The position numbers and the translations under genes are program-made. From contig NZ_CP025546.1 in NCBI RefSeq assembly GCF_003614435.1, forward strand, positions 3,162,001-3,226,000: DNA of 64,000 nucleotides, given 5' to 3'. Shown piece after piece: positions 42,745 to 52,497 of this stretch. The DNA comes from Mycobacterium paragordonae (GTDB lineage: Bacteria > Actinomycetota > Actinomycetes > Mycobacteriales > Mycobacteriaceae). Numbering within the stretch: the first letter of the stretch is position 1; every line of letters starts with the position of its first letter. Below the pieces are notes generated by a model. The model was not told the origin of the DNA and did no database searches. It worked only from the letters and a program-made list of their open reading frames with translations.

Positions 42745-42764
42745 TATGGCCACAAGTCCCTTCG
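42745..42764 (-). promoter_or_regulatory. DosR-box-like site upstream of the alpha/beta hydrolase gene
   Basis: Minus strand reads CGAAGGGACTTGTGGCC: a perfect GGGACTT half and a partial second half, about 35 bp before the start at 42711. Confidence 0.5.
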
Positions 42765-42844
42765 CTCAGCGACGAAGTTCCCCACTTGCGCAGCGGCCCA
42801 GTGTGAACCACACGACGCGACACACCGCCCCGGCGTCGTGTGGT

Positions 42845-43978
42845 TCACTGCCGCGCGTCGGAGGTGCTGGCAAGCCGGTCGGTCGCCACGTAACGCAACA
42901 GTGCGGCGACGCCGTCGGCCGGTGTCAGCCGATTATCCGCACGAACCAGCCTGGCTCCCACCGCAATAGCGCTGAACGGCAGCGCCTCGTCGGCCCTCGC
43001 GACCCGCACCACCGGTTCACCGAAATCGGAGAGCACGTCGGCGTCGGGCGCCACCGCGGTCAGTGCCGCACCGGTGACTACCGTCGAATCGCCCAGCTCA
43101 CCAACGATCAGCGTTTCGACGTCGCCTTCGCGCAGCGCCGCGCAGACGGCGGCGACACCGCCGGCAGCCAACCCGGATCCACGGCCGATCTCGGCGTCGA
43201 ACCGTTCCGCGATCTCGGCCATCTCCACGTCGTGGCGCCGGGCGAACTCCGGTGCGGTCAGCCGGAAGATCTCCGCGTAATTGACGTCGCCACGGTGACC
43301 TTCGGCATGCAACTGCGTCACCCGCTGCGTCACCCGCTTCGGAAGTTCGGCCAGCACACCGGCGCGGGAACGGACCTCACCACTGACAAACACCACCTCG
43401 GGGTCCGCCTCGTCGACCAGATGGGTCAGGTTGTCGGCGATCGCGCGGCAATTCATCCGGACGGCTTCCTCGGTGGTGTGCTGCATGTCGCCGTAGCCGT
43501 TCCACCCTGCGGTGGCCGGTTTGTGCACCGGATAGCCGGAACCTTCGACGATGGTCGAACTCGTCGTGCGTCCCTTGTACAAGGTGACATCGGCGCCGGT
43601 GTGGTCGACAGCGGCGAACACGTACGTCGGTCGCCGCATCTCGTGGTCGATCAACGGCAGCACATAGGGGTAGTCCGATACGCGGATTATCGGAGCCGGG
43701 GGAGGGCTGATCAATTGCTCGTTGATGAGCACCTGGGCACGGGTGACGATCACCGCGCGGCCGCGACGTCCCACGGCCGGCTGATGGTGCAGGATGGCTT
43801 CCTCGAGCCGCTCGAGCATGCCCGCACCGGCGCCCAGATTCTCGAGGTGCGCCCGGATGTCGCGCCACTTGGCGTCCAGTTGTCCGGCCGCGTCCGCGGC
43901 GTCGTGGGAGTCGTCGAAATACACCGAGGCAAACGGGCCCGCTGCTTTTGTCAGCCACCGGAGGTGTTCTGAGAGCAT
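42845..43978 (-). CDS. Rv2629-like eRF1-fold (Vms1/baeRF) protein
   Basis: A 377-residue protein from ATG 43978 (AGAAGGGGATCTC upstream; the frame to 44113 is unsupported). It matches the M. tuberculosis DosR-regulon protein Rv2629 in layout: FASVYFDDSHDAADAAGQLDAKWRDIRAHLENLGA, LPLIDHEMRRPTYVFAAVDHTGADV, VVFVSGEVRSRAGVLAELPKRV and GGVAAVCAALREGDVETLIVGEL. These belong to the bacterial eRF1/Vms1 superfamily, whose members act on stalled ribosomes or tRNA; activity here is inferred. A near-consensus DosR box lies 105 bp upstream. Confidence 0.75.
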   Translation of the reverse strand: MLSEHLRWLTKAAGPFASVYFDDSHDAADAAGQLDAKWRDIRAHLENLGAGAGMLERLEEAILHHQPAVGRRGRAVIVTRAQVLINEQLISPPPAPIIRVSDYPYVLPLIDHEMRRPTYVFAAVDHTGADVTLYKGRTTSSTIVEGSGYPVHKPATAGWNGYGDMQHTTEEAVRMNCRAIADNLTHLVDEADPEVVFVSGEVRSRAGVLAELPKRVTQRVTQLHAEGHRGDVNYAEIFRLTAPEFARRHDVEMAEIAERFDAEIGRGSGLAAGGVAAVCAALREGDVETLIVGELGDSTVVTGAALTAVAPDADVLSDFGEPVVRVARADEALPFSAIAVGARLVRADNRLTPADGVAALLRYVATDRLASTSDARQ

Positions 43979-44082
43979 GAGATCCCCTTCTACTAGTGCG
44001 GCTGAGCACGTGTTCACCCGCCGACGGTATGAACGGTAGGAAAGGCGAACCGGCGGTGGCAGAGTCGTAAGCCCTCCGATAG

Positions 44083-44096
44083 GGGTCTTAAGTCCC
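44083..44096 (+). promoter_or_regulatory. DosR box before the Rv2629-like gene
   Basis: GGGTCTTAAGTCCC matches the palindromic core GGGACTWWAGTCCC at 13 of 14 positions. It overlaps the stop codon of the fadD gene and faces the gene at 43978. Confidence 0.72.
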
Positions 44097-45953
44097 TGCC
44101 GTGACCGGCTCATAAAGATCGGTGAGGCAATCGGCGAACTTGTCGATGACCACCTTGCGGCGAAGTTTCATGCTCGGCGTCAGGTCGCCGGCTTCGATCG
44201 ACAGTTCGCGGTCCAGGATGGCGAACTTCTTGATCTGCTCCCAGCGATTGAGCTCCGAGTTCAGCTCGTCGACATAGCCCGCGATCAGGTCGCGGGTCTT
44301 CTCGTCGCGCGCGATTTCGGCAAAGGACTTGCCGGCCAGGCCATGCTTGGCGGCCCAGTCGGTGATGGCTTCACCGTCCAGCGTCACCAGCGCCACGCAG
44401 TACGGCTTGGCCTCCCCGATGACGATGAGCTCACCCGCGTACGGGCAGAGGCCCTTGAATCGCACTTCGATCGCTGAGGGCGCCACGTACTTGCCCTGCG
44501 AGGTTTTGAACATGTCCTTCTTGCGGTCGGTGATGCGCAGGAATCCGTCGGGGTCGATCTCGCCGATGTCGCCGGTGTGGAACCAGCCGTCCTGTTCGAG
44601 TGCCTCGGCGGTCGCGTCCGGCAGATCGTGGTAGGACGTCATCACTCCCGGCCCGCGGAGCAGAATCTCGCCGTCATCGGCGATCTTCACCTCAGTGGCC
44701 GGGAACGGCCAGCCGACCGTTCCGAAACGGTATGCGCTGGGCCGGTTGATGAATGAGGCCGCCGCCGTCTCGGTCAGCCCGTAACCCTCGAGCACCACGA
44801 TGCCGACCGCGTCGAACCACTGGGCGACGTTACGATCCAGTTTGGCGGCGGCGGAGACGAAGAAGCGCACTCGTCCACCGAATCGCTCGCGAATCGTGGT
44901 GAATACCAACCGATCCGCCAGGCGGTAGGCCAGCGAAGAACCCCACGACGGTTTCTCGCCGGCCTGCCTGGCTTCGGACACCTTCAGTCCGACCGCGATG
45001 GCCCAGTCGAAAATCTTCTTCTTCAGCCCGCCCTGCTCGCCGACCATGCTGACGATGCGGGCGTGCGCCTTCTCGAAGATGCGCGGCGCCGCGCCCATGA
45101 CGGTAGGGCGCACGGCCGCGAGATTATCGACGATGCGCTCGACCCGGCCGTCGATGGCGGTGGGAAAGCCGATCTGCAGCGGCAGCGACAGCATCACCTT
45201 GCCGAAGGAATGCGCCAGCGGCAACCACAGGAAGTTGAGATCCTCTGGGCCAAGCACATTCAGCGCGTCTATGGCCGCGGCGGTGTAGGTCCAGGCCTCA
45301 TGCGTCAGTCGTACGCCCTTGGGCCGTCCGGTGGTGCCAGAGGTGTAGATCAGGCTGGCGAGCCGGCTCGGGCCCACGTCCGCGATACGCGCATCGACGG
45401 CGTCGGGGGAGTCGACGAGCAATTGCCGGCCCCGCTGCTCGAGTTCGTCCAGGGTCAGGACCCAGTCCCTGTCACCGTCGCCGTCGATGATCACGACGTT
45501 GCTGACCTCCGTTAACTCGCCACGATGTTCGAGCAATTTGTCGACCTGCGCCTGGTTTTCAGCGACCACCACGCGACTGCCCGAGTTGGCGACGATGTAC
45601 GCCACATCGGTGGCATTCGTGGTCGGATACACGGTGGTGGTGGCCGCTCCCGCACACATCACCGCGAAGTCGACAAGCACCCACTCGTAACGCGTCGAGG
45701 ATGCCAGCGCGACGCGATCTTCCGGGGCGATTCCCAACGCGATCAGGCCCGCGGCGATTTTCTGCACGCGCTCGCCGACCTGCTGCCAGGTCACGCTCTC
45801 CCACCTGTCGTCGCGTGGGTAGCGAAAAGCCTCCGCATCCGGGGTCGCTGCGACGCGGTTGCGAAACAGGTGTGCCACCGACTGGGCACGCTGCTCGATC
45901 TTGCTGAGGTCCGGCCTCTCCATTGAGGCTAGCGGTGTGTTCATTGCGCTCAT
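44088..45953 (-). CDS. Long-chain fatty-acyl-CoA synthetase (FadD15-like)
   Basis: A 621-residue AMP-forming synthetase (ATG 45953; a second ATG at 45944). Motifs: P-loop YTSGTTGRPKGV, LPLAHSFGK, GYGLTETAAAS, GWFHTGDIGEI, and DRKKDMFKTSQGKYVAP with the late KLRRK lysine region. It activates free fatty acids to acyl-CoA and is placed next to a wax ester/DGAT synthase cluster, so it probably supplies acyl-CoA for triacylglycerol storage. DosR-like boxes lie in the 210-bp divergent gap upstream. Confidence 0.87.
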   Translation of the reverse strand: MSAMNTPLASMERPDLSKIEQRAQSVAHLFRNRVAATPDAEAFRYPRDDRWESVTWQQVGERVQKIAAGLIALGIAPEDRVALASSTRYEWVLVDFAVMCAGAATTTVYPTTNATDVAYIVANSGSRVVVAENQAQVDKLLEHRGELTEVSNVVIIDGDGDRDWVLTLDELEQRGRQLLVDSPDAVDARIADVGPSRLASLIYTSGTTGRPKGVRLTHEAWTYTAAAIDALNVLGPEDLNFLWLPLAHSFGKVMLSLPLQIGFPTAIDGRVERIVDNLAAVRPTVMGAAPRIFEKAHARIVSMVGEQGGLKKKIFDWAIAVGLKVSEARQAGEKPSWGSSLAYRLADRLVFTTIRERFGGRVRFFVSAAAKLDRNVAQWFDAVGIVVLEGYGLTETAAASFINRPSAYRFGTVGWPFPATEVKIADDGEILLRGPGVMTSYHDLPDATAEALEQDGWFHTGDIGEIDPDGFLRITDRKKDMFKTSQGKYVAPSAIEVRFKGLCPYAGELIVIGEAKPYCVALVTLDGEAITDWAAKHGLAGKSFAEIARDEKTRDLIAGYVDELNSELNRWEQIKKFAILDRELSIEAGDLTPSMKLRRKVVIDKFADCLTDLYEPVTAGT

Positions 45954-46004
45954 CCGTGCTTTCCGAGCCGATACCGTGTTTCGACGCTACGACGCCCATA
46001 CCGA

Positions 46005-46130
46005 CGGCGCGAGTGACTTAAGTCCTTTCCGGCCTGGTCATCCGTCCCGACTCCGGGCCCATATATCGACATCGAAAATCGGCCTGCGGGTCAAGGACTT
46101 TCGCTGCCCCGGCAGGGCCCTAGGTCCCTA
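46005..46130. promoter_or_regulatory. Divergent promoter with clustered DosR-like boxes
   Basis: Three candidates: a perfect GACTTAAGTC core at 46015-46024 (minus strand reads GGACTTAAGTCAC); GGACTTTCG at 46095-46103 with weak partner; and GGGCCCTAGGTCCC at 46115-46128 (11 of 14 against the core). They sit between fadD (minus) and the alpha/beta hydrolase operon (plus). Confidence 0.6.
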
Positions 46131-46163
46131 CGCCCCGTCTTGACGAGGTGTTAGCGTGCCGCC

Positions 46164-47414
46164 ATGACGATGCCCACCAGTAGCGACCAGAAGCGTCCCG
46201 GCGCTTCTGGATGGGCCGTACCAGCCGTCAGCGGTCTGGCAGGCGCCGCCACGCCGTTCATGCACACCGGGCAGTATCTGGCCCAATCATGGCGCGACTA
46301 CCTCGGCCAGCCTCCCGATGAGCTTCCCATCGCCCGGCCCACCGTAGCGTTGGCGGCGCAGGCTTTTCGCGACGAAGTCGTCTTGATGGGCCTGAAAGCA
46401 CGTCGCCCCGTCAGCCGGCCCGACGTGTTCGACCGCATCACGCGCGAGGTCCTGGCGGGACTCGAGTTCTACGGCGAACGGGGATGGTTGGACGCACCGG
46501 AAGGATTCTTCGTCAAACCGCCGGCGCCCTCGGATGTCACCGTCCGAAAGGTGAAGGGCCGCAGGCGTTCGTTCTACCGCATGTTCTTCAGCAGCGAGTA
46601 CGCGCCGCACCCGGGGGAGCCCGGTGTGCAGCGGTGGCAGAGCTACACCGCAAACGCCCGTGAGTACGCGCTGCTGCTCCGTCATTCGCAACCACGACCC
46701 TGGCTGGTGTGTGTGCACGGGACCGAAATGGGTCGTGCCGCACTGGATTTAGCGCTCTTTCGCGCCTGGAAGCTGCACGACGAGCTTGGCCTCAATGTCG
46801 TGATGCCCGTCCTGCCCATGCACGGCCCACGGGCGCGTGGCCTGCCGAAGGGCGCGGTGTTTCCTGGCGAAGATGTGCTCGATGACGTCCACGCGACGGC
46901 TCAGGCCGTCTGGGACATCCGCCGGCTGCTGTCATGGATCCGGCTGCAGGAGCCCGATTCCCGGATCGGCCTGAACAGCCTGTCGCTCGGCGGTTACATC
47001 GCATCGTTGGTGGCCAGCCTGGAAGATGGCCTCACGTGCGCCATTCTCGGGGTCCCGGTGGCCGACCTGGTCGACGTGCTGGGCCGGCACTCCGGCCTCA
47101 GCCACGATGACCCACGCCGTCACACGATGCAGCTGGCCGAACCCATCGGGCGGATGGCGTCGCCGTTGTCGCTGACCCCGCGCGTGCCGATGCAGGGACG
47201 CTTCATCTATGCCGGCGTCGCCGACCGCCTGGTGCATCCGCGCGAGCAGGTCAATCGGCTCTGGAAGCACTGGGGTAGACCCGAAATCGTCTGGTATCCC
47301 GGCGGTCACACGGGTTTCTTCCGCTCGCAACCGGTGCAGCGGTTCGTGTGGGAGGCGCTGCAGCAGTCGGGTCTGCTGGAGGGACCTGCACAGCTGCGTG
47401 CCCGACCGGCCTAG
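46164..47414 (+). CDS. Alpha/beta hydrolase, first gene of a lipid-storage operon
   Basis: A 416-residue protein. The N-terminal 190 residues are family-specific (MHTGQYLAQSWRDYLGQPPDELPIARP; GERGWLDAPEGFFVKPPAPSDV). The hydrolase domain contains PWLVCVHGTEMGRA (oxyanion HG), LNSLSLGGYIASLVA (Ser in GLNSLSLGGY), FIYAGVADRLVHP (Asp) and YPGGHTGFF (His). A lipase or esterase role next to a DGAT is plausible. DosR-like boxes lie upstream. The wax ester synthase follows with 14 bp between. Confidence 0.78.
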   Translation: MTMPTSSDQKRPGASGWAVPAVSGLAGAATPFMHTGQYLAQSWRDYLGQPPDELPIARPTVALAAQAFRDEVVLMGLKARRPVSRPDVFDRITREVLAGLEFYGERGWLDAPEGFFVKPPAPSDVTVRKVKGRRRSFYRMFFSSEYAPHPGEPGVQRWQSYTANAREYALLLRHSQPRPWLVCVHGTEMGRAALDLALFRAWKLHDELGLNVVMPVLPMHGPRARGLPKGAVFPGEDVLDDVHATAQAVWDIRRLLSWIRLQEPDSRIGLNSLSLGGYIASLVASLEDGLTCAILGVPVADLVDVLGRHSGLSHDDPRRHTMQLAEPIGRMASPLSLTPRVPMQGRFIYAGVADRLVHPREQVNRLWKHWGRPEIVWYPGGHTGFFRSQPVQRFVWEALQQSGLLEGPAQLRARPA

Positions 47415-47428
47415 TCGTCCGAGCCGAT

Positions 47429-48835
47429 GTGAACCTGCTCAGCCCGCTGGACACCGCGATGATGGCCGCGGAACTGCTGGCGAGCCCGATGCACGTCGGT
47501 GTGGTGCTGATTCTGTCGCCTCCGCCGGACGCCGGTGCCGGCTACGTCGACGACGTGTATGCGTCGGCGCTCGCGGGTACCCAACCGATCGATTGGCGGC
47601 TTCGCCGGTATCCGCACCGCGGTGTGGAGACCGCGGGCATGTGGGTATGGCGTGTCCTGAAAGACGTTGATCTGAGCCAACATTGCCAGCGCCGAACGTC
47701 GTCTGACGGCACCCGCGGCTTATGGCGGTTGATCGGCGAACTGGACGCGGAGCGCCTCGACCGGTCGCGGCCGATGTGGATGTCGTATCTGATCGACGGG
47801 CTGGCCGACGGTCGCTTCGCCTTCTATGTCAAGGTCCATCACACCGTCGTCGACGGCGTTGCCGGCCTGCGCATGATCGCCGAGGCACTGAGCGCCGACC
47901 CGGAGCAACGTTCGATGCCACCTTTCTATGCCGACCGCGGTGCGGTGGCGCCGCCACCCGACACATCGAGCGGCCCGGCAGTGACGACACTGGCGGCGCC
48001 GCTGCGATGGTTCGGCGGCACGGTCGCATCCGGTGCGGGGTTGGCCGAGAGCGTGGTGACAGGGGCTGTGGCGACCGTCGTGGACAGTCTGGTCTCGCAC
48101 GTCACGGCACTGCCGTTCGGTGCGCCGTATACGCGCTTCAACAGTCGGCTGGGGACCACGCGGGCGGTCTGCGCGGGCAGTTGGCCGCGAAATCGCATTC
48201 AGGCCGTTCAGCAAGCGGCCGGAGTCAGCGCCAACGATGTGATCACGGCGATGGTGGCGGGTGGGGTGCGTCAGTGGCTGCGCGAGTACGGGGAACTGCC
48301 GGATCGGTCGTTGGTGGCGGTGTGTCCCATCACCGTGCGCAGCCGCGGCGCTGCAAAGCAGGCTGCCGGCAACATGTTTGGCCTCTGGCTGTGCCCGCTG
48401 GGCACCGATCTGGATGGTCCGGCCGCCCGCCTGCAGCTGATTCACCGCTCCATGGCGGCGGGAAAACGCTGGGTGGCCGACCGTGGATCGGCGGCCTCGT
48501 TACTGACCAACGCGGGAAGTGTTGCCGCGACGGTGATTCCGCCGCTACTGCCATTGGTGCGTCCGAGCCGCACCGGATACAACCTGCCGATCTCGCATGT
48601 GCCCGGTCCACCTGACGAGATGTACTTCAACGGTGCCCACGTCGACGAGATCTACCCGGTGTCGACCGTCTATGACGGCCAGGCATTCAACGTGACAACG
48701 TGCTCCTACGCCGACCGGGTCGGATTCGGCTTCGTCGCTGGAGCTGACGTGATACCCGACATCGAGAAACTCCTGCCGTTGACCGAGGCGTGTCTGAGCG
48801 AACTCGAAGTGGCCGTGGGTGCCTGCCCCGGGTGA
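47429..48835 (+). CDS. Wax ester synthase/diacylglycerol acyltransferase (WS/DGAT)
   Basis: A 468-residue acyltransferase starting at GTG 47429 (NLLSPLDTAMMAAELLASPMHVG). The catalytic HHxxxDG motif appears as KVHHTVVDGVAGLRM, and the C-terminal half has ANDVITAMVAGGVRQWL, YNLPISHVPGPPDEMYFNGA, all standard for the bacterial WS/DGAT family (Tgs1 and relatives). It makes triacylglycerol or wax esters from acyl-CoA, a storage product in dormancy. It sits between an alpha/beta hydrolase and an SRPBCC protein in one direction, consistent with co-transcription. Confidence 0.9.
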   Translation: MNLLSPLDTAMMAAELLASPMHVGVVLILSPPPDAGAGYVDDVYASALAGTQPIDWRLRRYPHRGVETAGMWVWRVLKDVDLSQHCQRRTSSDGTRGLWRLIGELDAERLDRSRPMWMSYLIDGLADGRFAFYVKVHHTVVDGVAGLRMIAEALSADPEQRSMPPFYADRGAVAPPPDTSSGPAVTTLAAPLRWFGGTVASGAGLAESVVTGAVATVVDSLVSHVTALPFGAPYTRFNSRLGTTRAVCAGSWPRNRIQAVQQAAGVSANDVITAMVAGGVRQWLREYGELPDRSLVAVCPITVRSRGAAKQAAGNMFGLWLCPLGTDLDGPAARLQLIHRSMAAGKRWVADRGSAASLLTNAGSVAATVIPPLLPLVRPSRTGYNLPISHVPGPPDEMYFNGAHVDEIYPVSTVYDGQAFNVTTCSYADRVGFGFVAGADVIPDIEKLLPLTEACLSELEVAVGACPG

Positions 48836-48894
48836 GTCCTCAGCGCGGTTCGCCGGACGGACCCGGAGCATTTTGGCGGCCCCGACGAGGACCA

Positions 48895-49575
48895 ATGACC
48901 CTCGTCGATGACCTGTCATCGGCGCAAACTGACCTCATGACCAAGATGAGGCATATCGCCGAGGCGACTGCGTTGCTTGGCGCGCTCTACTGTGCGCGGC
49001 GCTACTACCGGAATTGGGGCACCACCAAAGCGGAATCTCAGATGCGATTGCCCGGCGACGCGCTGGTTGGGGATCCGGCGATCCAGGTGACCGAGGCGGT
49101 CTACATCGATGCACCGGCGTCTGCGGTCTGGCCGCAATTGCAGAAGAATCCGTTCGGTTCCGCTGATGACGCCGACCAATCGCAGCCATCGGACCGGCAG
49201 CTCGCGGTGGGCGACCAGCTCCGCCTGGCGCCGGCGGGCTGGCTGGGATTGCCCGACGGCGTAACCCTGACGGTGGAGGAAGTCGTTGCCGGGCAACACG
49301 TGGTCTTCCGAACCGAGCAATCCCGCCCGAGCTGGAATGCGGTGTTGTCGTTTCACGTCCAGCCGCACTGGGAGGACCGGGTGCGGCTGCTCGCCCGAGC
49401 CAGGATCGCGTTACGCCACCCCGGGGAGGTGTTCGCGATGGAACTGGCCAGGCCGGTGATCGCGATGGGGACCAGGGGATGGTTGCTCGGCGCCAAGCAC
49501 CGCGCGGAACGCGCCACAGCGACGTCGGTCAGTGCGGAAAGCCCTGCCTTTGAAGAGGCGTCTGAAAAGTCCTGA
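48895..49575 (+). CDS. SRPBCC (START-like) family protein
   Basis: A 226-residue protein from ATG 48895. An N-terminal hydrophobic segment ([19 protein letters not shown]) may anchor it. The SRPBCC fold is suggested by [15 protein letters not shown] near residue 65, [27 protein letters not shown] and [22 protein letters not shown]. These beta-helix-grip proteins bind hydrophobic ligands. It follows the DGAT gene and may help lipid handling; function unproven. Confidence 0.68.
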   Translation: MTLVDDLSSAQTDLMTKMRHIAEATALLGALYCARRYYRNWGTTKAESQMRLPGDALVGDPAIQVTEAVYIDAPASAVWPQLQKNPFGSADDADQSQPSDRQLAVGDQLRLAPAGWLGLPDGVTLTVEEVVAGQHVVFRTEQSRPSWNAVLSFHVQPHWEDRVRLLARARIALRHPGEVFAMELARPVIAMGTRGWLLGAKHRAERATATSVSAESPAFEEASEKS

Positions 49576-49604
49576 GCCCCAACGTAGATCCTGGGAGGTC
49601 TGCC

Positions 49605-50768
49605 GTGCGTGACACCATTCCGCTCGGACGGATTGCAGGATTGCGGGTGAACGCTCATTGGAGCGTCATCGTCATCCTGTGGTTGTTCACCTGGAGCCTG
49701 GCCACCACCTTGCCCCACGATGTGGGGGGTTATCCGCGTGGGGCGTACTGGGCCGCAGGCGCGTGCGGAGCGCTGGTGTTGTTGGGTTCGCTGCTCGCGC
49801 ACGAACTGGCGCATGCGGTGGTCGCCCGGCGGGTGGGCGTGGCGACCGACAGCGTGACGCTGTGGCTGTTCGGCGGTGTGACGACGTTGCGCGGCGAGGC
49901 GCCCACACCCAAGGCTGCTTTCCGGATCGCGGTCGCCGGTCCCGCAACCAGTCTGGCGCTGTCAGTAGCGTTCGCGGGACTGGCAATCACGTTGGAATCA
50001 GCCCACATTGCGGTGATTGTGGTGAGCGTCGCGTGGTGGCTGTCCGCGGTCAACCTGATGCTGGGCCTGTTCAATCTGCTTCCGGGAGCTCCGCTGGACG
50101 GCGGACGGTTGGTGCGTGCCTTCCTGTGGCAGCGCCACGGCGACCGGGTGCGCGCTGCGGTGGGAGCGGCGCATGCCGGGCGAATCGTGGCCATCGTCCT
50201 GATCACCTTGGGCCTGGCCGAGTTTGTGGTGGGCGGTCTCATCAGCGGGGTCTGGCTGGCGTTCATCGGTTGGTTCATCCTCGCCGCCGCACGTGAAGAA
50301 GAAGTGCAGGCAACTAACCAGCAGATGTTCGGCGGAATGTGCGTGGCCGACGCGATGACACCGAAACCGCACACCGCGCCGGACTGGATCTCCGTCGAGG
50401 ATTTCATCCAGTGCTACGTGCTCGGGGATCGTCATTCCGCATACCCGATCACCGATCGACAGGGGACGACCGTAGGGCTGGTCACGCTGCGGCAATTGCG
50501 CGATGTCGCGCCCGGCCTCCGCGCGACGACGAGGGTGCGCGAATTCGCCCTGCCGCTGGGCAACGTTCCCGTCGCAGCACCGGGTGAGTCGCTGAATGCG
50601 TTGTTGCAGAGGATGACACCGGTCGGCCCGCGCAGTCGTGCCCTCGTGATGGAGGGAGACAAAGCGGTCGGCATCGTCACAGCGGGAGACGTCGCCCGGC
50701 TGATCGACGTGTACCGGATCGCCAGTCCCGAACCTGTTCCAACACCGGTCGAGTCGAGGGAGATATGA
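49605..50768 (+). CDS. Site-2 protease-type zinc metalloprotease with CBS domain (Rv2625c-like)
   Basis: A 387-residue membrane protease starting at GTG 49605 (CTGGGAGGTC upstream). Zinc ligands are His66-Glu-Leu-Ala-His70 ([11 protein letters not shown]) and the second motif [17 protein letters not shown]. About five membrane helices fill 15-225. A C-terminal CBS pair ([36 protein letters not shown] segment) binds adenylates in relatives. It corresponds to Rv2625c, a DosR-regulon gene. Substrate unknown; probably intramembrane cleavage of an anti-sigma or small membrane protein. Confidence 0.87.
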   Translation: MRDTIPLGRIAGLRVNAHWSVIVILWLFTWSLATTLPHDVGGYPRGAYWAAGACGALVLLGSLLAHELAHAVVARRVGVATDSVTLWLFGGVTTLRGEAPTPKAAFRIAVAGPATSLALSVAFAGLAITLESAHIAVIVVSVAWWLSAVNLMLGLFNLLPGAPLDGGRLVRAFLWQRHGDRVRAAVGAAHAGRIVAIVLITLGLAEFVVGGLISGVWLAFIGWFILAAAREEEVQATNQQMFGGMCVADAMTPKPHTAPDWISVEDFIQCYVLGDRHSAYPITDRQGTTVGLVTLRQLRDVAPGLRATTRVREFALPLGNVPVAAPGESLNALLQRMTPVGPRSRALVMEGDKAVGIVTAGDVARLIDVYRIASPEPVPTPVESREI

Positions 50769-50769
50769 G

Positions 50770-51552
50770 ATGAAGCCGATCATCGTCGGGATCGACGGAT
50801 CCGAGGCCGCGATCGCGGCCGCGCTGTGGAGTGTCGATGAGGCCGTAGGCCGCGGCCGGCAGCTGCACCTGGTCGCCGTGATCAGCCAGACTCACTTATC
50901 GGCGGACGACTACGCCCGCGACCTCGGTCACGCCGAAAAGTCGCTCAAATCAGCACAATCAGCGATCGAGGCCGGCGCGAAACCCGTTGAGGTCACGACC
51001 GACATCCAACGTGGGCCGGCGGCAACTGTTCTGCTCGAGGCATCACGTGATGCCGAGATGATCTGCGTCGGGTCGGTGGGCATCGGCCGTTACGCCCGCG
51101 CTCTCTTGGGTTCGACCGCAGCCGATCTCGCGGAGAAGGCCTACTGCCCGGTCGCGGTCGTGCGGACAGATACCGAACAACCACCGATCAACTGGATCAT
51201 CGTCCGAATGACCCGGGACGACGACGCCGTCGTCGAATACGCGGCCTGGGAGGCAAAGCTGCGCCAGGCGCCTCTGCTCGTGCTGGGCGGCCGCCCAGAG
51301 GAACTGACCGAGCACACCGACGGAGAGTTCGAACGCCGGGTGCACGCCTGGCAGCAGATCAATCCCGAGGTGCGCGTCTACCCGATCACGACACGATCCG
51401 GCATCGCGAAGTTCTTGAGCGCCAACGACGAGCGTGTGCAGCTGGCGGTGATCGGCAGCGACGAAGCCGATCAGCTGGCGCGGCTGGTCGGCCCCTCCGG
51501 CCATGCGCTGTTCGCACACCCCCAGTGCTCGGTGCTCGTCGTCCGCGGGTAA
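50770..51552 (+). CDS. Universal stress protein (tandem Usp)
   Basis: A 260-residue two-domain Usp starting 1 bp after the protease stop. The first domain is IIVGIDGSEAAIAAALWSVDEAV with the family closing CVGSVGIGRYARALLGSTAADLAEKAYCPVAVV, a GxxG-type ATP site. The second domain is degenerate at its N-terminus (NWIIVRMTRDDDAVVEYA). Similar to DosR-regulated Rv2624c/Rv3134c. Likely ATP binding and stress or dormancy adaptation. Confidence 0.85.
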   Translation: MKPIIVGIDGSEAAIAAALWSVDEAVGRGRQLHLVAVISQTHLSADDYARDLGHAEKSLKSAQSAIEAGAKPVEVTTDIQRGPAATVLLEASRDAEMICVGSVGIGRYARALLGSTAADLAEKAYCPVAVVRTDTEQPPINWIIVRMTRDDDAVVEYAAWEAKLRQAPLLVLGGRPEELTEHTDGEFERRVHAWQQINPEVRVYPITTRSGIAKFLSANDERVQLAVIGSDEADQLARLVGPSGHALFAHPQCSVLVVRG

Positions 51553-51556
51553 CGCA

Positions 51557-52375
51557 ATGTATGTGCCGGCCGGCCACCCGTCCGTCGTCGTCGGGATCGA
51601 TGGCTCGAGGGCGGCAATCGATGCCGCGCTGTGGGCGGTCGATGAAGCGGTCGCGCGGGATATCCCGTTGCGTCTGCTGTACGCGATAGAACCGGACGAC
51701 TTCGCGGAGGTTCCACCGGACCGGGCGGCCCGCAAACTCGCGATCGCAGAAAACGCCGTCCGCTATGCGAGCATGACCGCCGAGGCGGCGGAGCAGCCCG
51801 TCCGGATCGAGATCGAGATCGCCCAGGAACGGCCGATCGTCGCCCTGACGCGAGCATCGGCGTCGGCGGCCATGGTGTGCGTCGGTGCCGTGGGTCTGCA
51901 CCACTTCCGTCCGGAGCGGGCCGGCTCCACCGCGGCGGCGGTGGCCCAGTCGGCACACTGCCCGGTGGCCGTGATCCGCCGTCACGGTGACCGGGCCCGA
52001 CGCGAGGAGCACTGGATCGCCGTGGACTCCCACGCGTCCGCCGACTCCGACGCAGTAATGCGGACCGCCCTGGAAGAGGCCCGGCTACGCGACCTGCCGC
52101 TTCGCGCCATCACCCATGGGCAGCGCGCCGGATGCGACTATCCCGACCGCCGACTGGAACGGTGGCGACGCCACTACCCGGATGTCGACGTCGAAGCCGC
52201 GGTGTCGACCGGGAGTCTCATCGATTACCTGGCCGGTCACGGCCGACACGTGCGGATGGTGGTCATCGGGCACCGCAACCACGACGAGGTGACCCGACTT
52301 CTGGGGCCGGCCGGTAGTGCGGTGCTGCACCACGCGGACTGTTCGCTGTTGATCGTGGATCGTCCGAACCTGTGA
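51557..52375 (+). CDS. Universal stress protein (tandem Usp)
   Basis: A 272-residue two-domain Usp, ATG 51557, only 4 bp after the preceding Usp. The first domain begins VVVGIDGSRAAIDAALWAVDEAVARDIPLRLLYA and ends CVGAVGLHHFRPERAGSTAAAVAQSAHCPVAV; the second carries HWIAVDSHASADSD and ends AVLHHADCSLLIV. It is of the Rv3134c type, which in M. tuberculosis precedes devR. Paralogue of its neighbour, probably by tandem duplication. Confidence 0.85.
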   Translation: MYVPAGHPSVVVGIDGSRAAIDAALWAVDEAVARDIPLRLLYAIEPDDFAEVPPDRAARKLAIAENAVRYASMTAEAAEQPVRIEIEIAQERPIVALTRASASAAMVCVGAVGLHHFRPERAGSTAAAVAQSAHCPVAVIRRHGDRARREEHWIAVDSHASADSDAVMRTALEEARLRDLPLRAITHGQRAGCDYPDRRLERWRRHYPDVDVEAAVSTGSLIDYLAGHGRHVRMVVIGHRNHDEVTRLLGPAGSAVLHHADCSLLIVDRPNL

Positions 52376-52401
52376 AAGACGGCGACCGCTTCGAGACCAA
52401 C

Positions 52402-52421
52402 GAGGGGACTTCGGACCCTAT
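52402..52421 (+). promoter_or_regulatory. DosR-box-like site before the 91-aa gene
   Basis: GAGGGGACTTCGGACCCTAT has the GGGACTT half and a CCC partner at the correct spacing, about 77 bp before the start at 52498. Confidence 0.55.
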
Positions 52422-52497
52422 GCGGGCGGCGCAATCATCGTGAGGATGAGTATGCCTGTTGCTGTCGAGGGGTGTCGGGGCCCGCAGGAGAGTGAAA

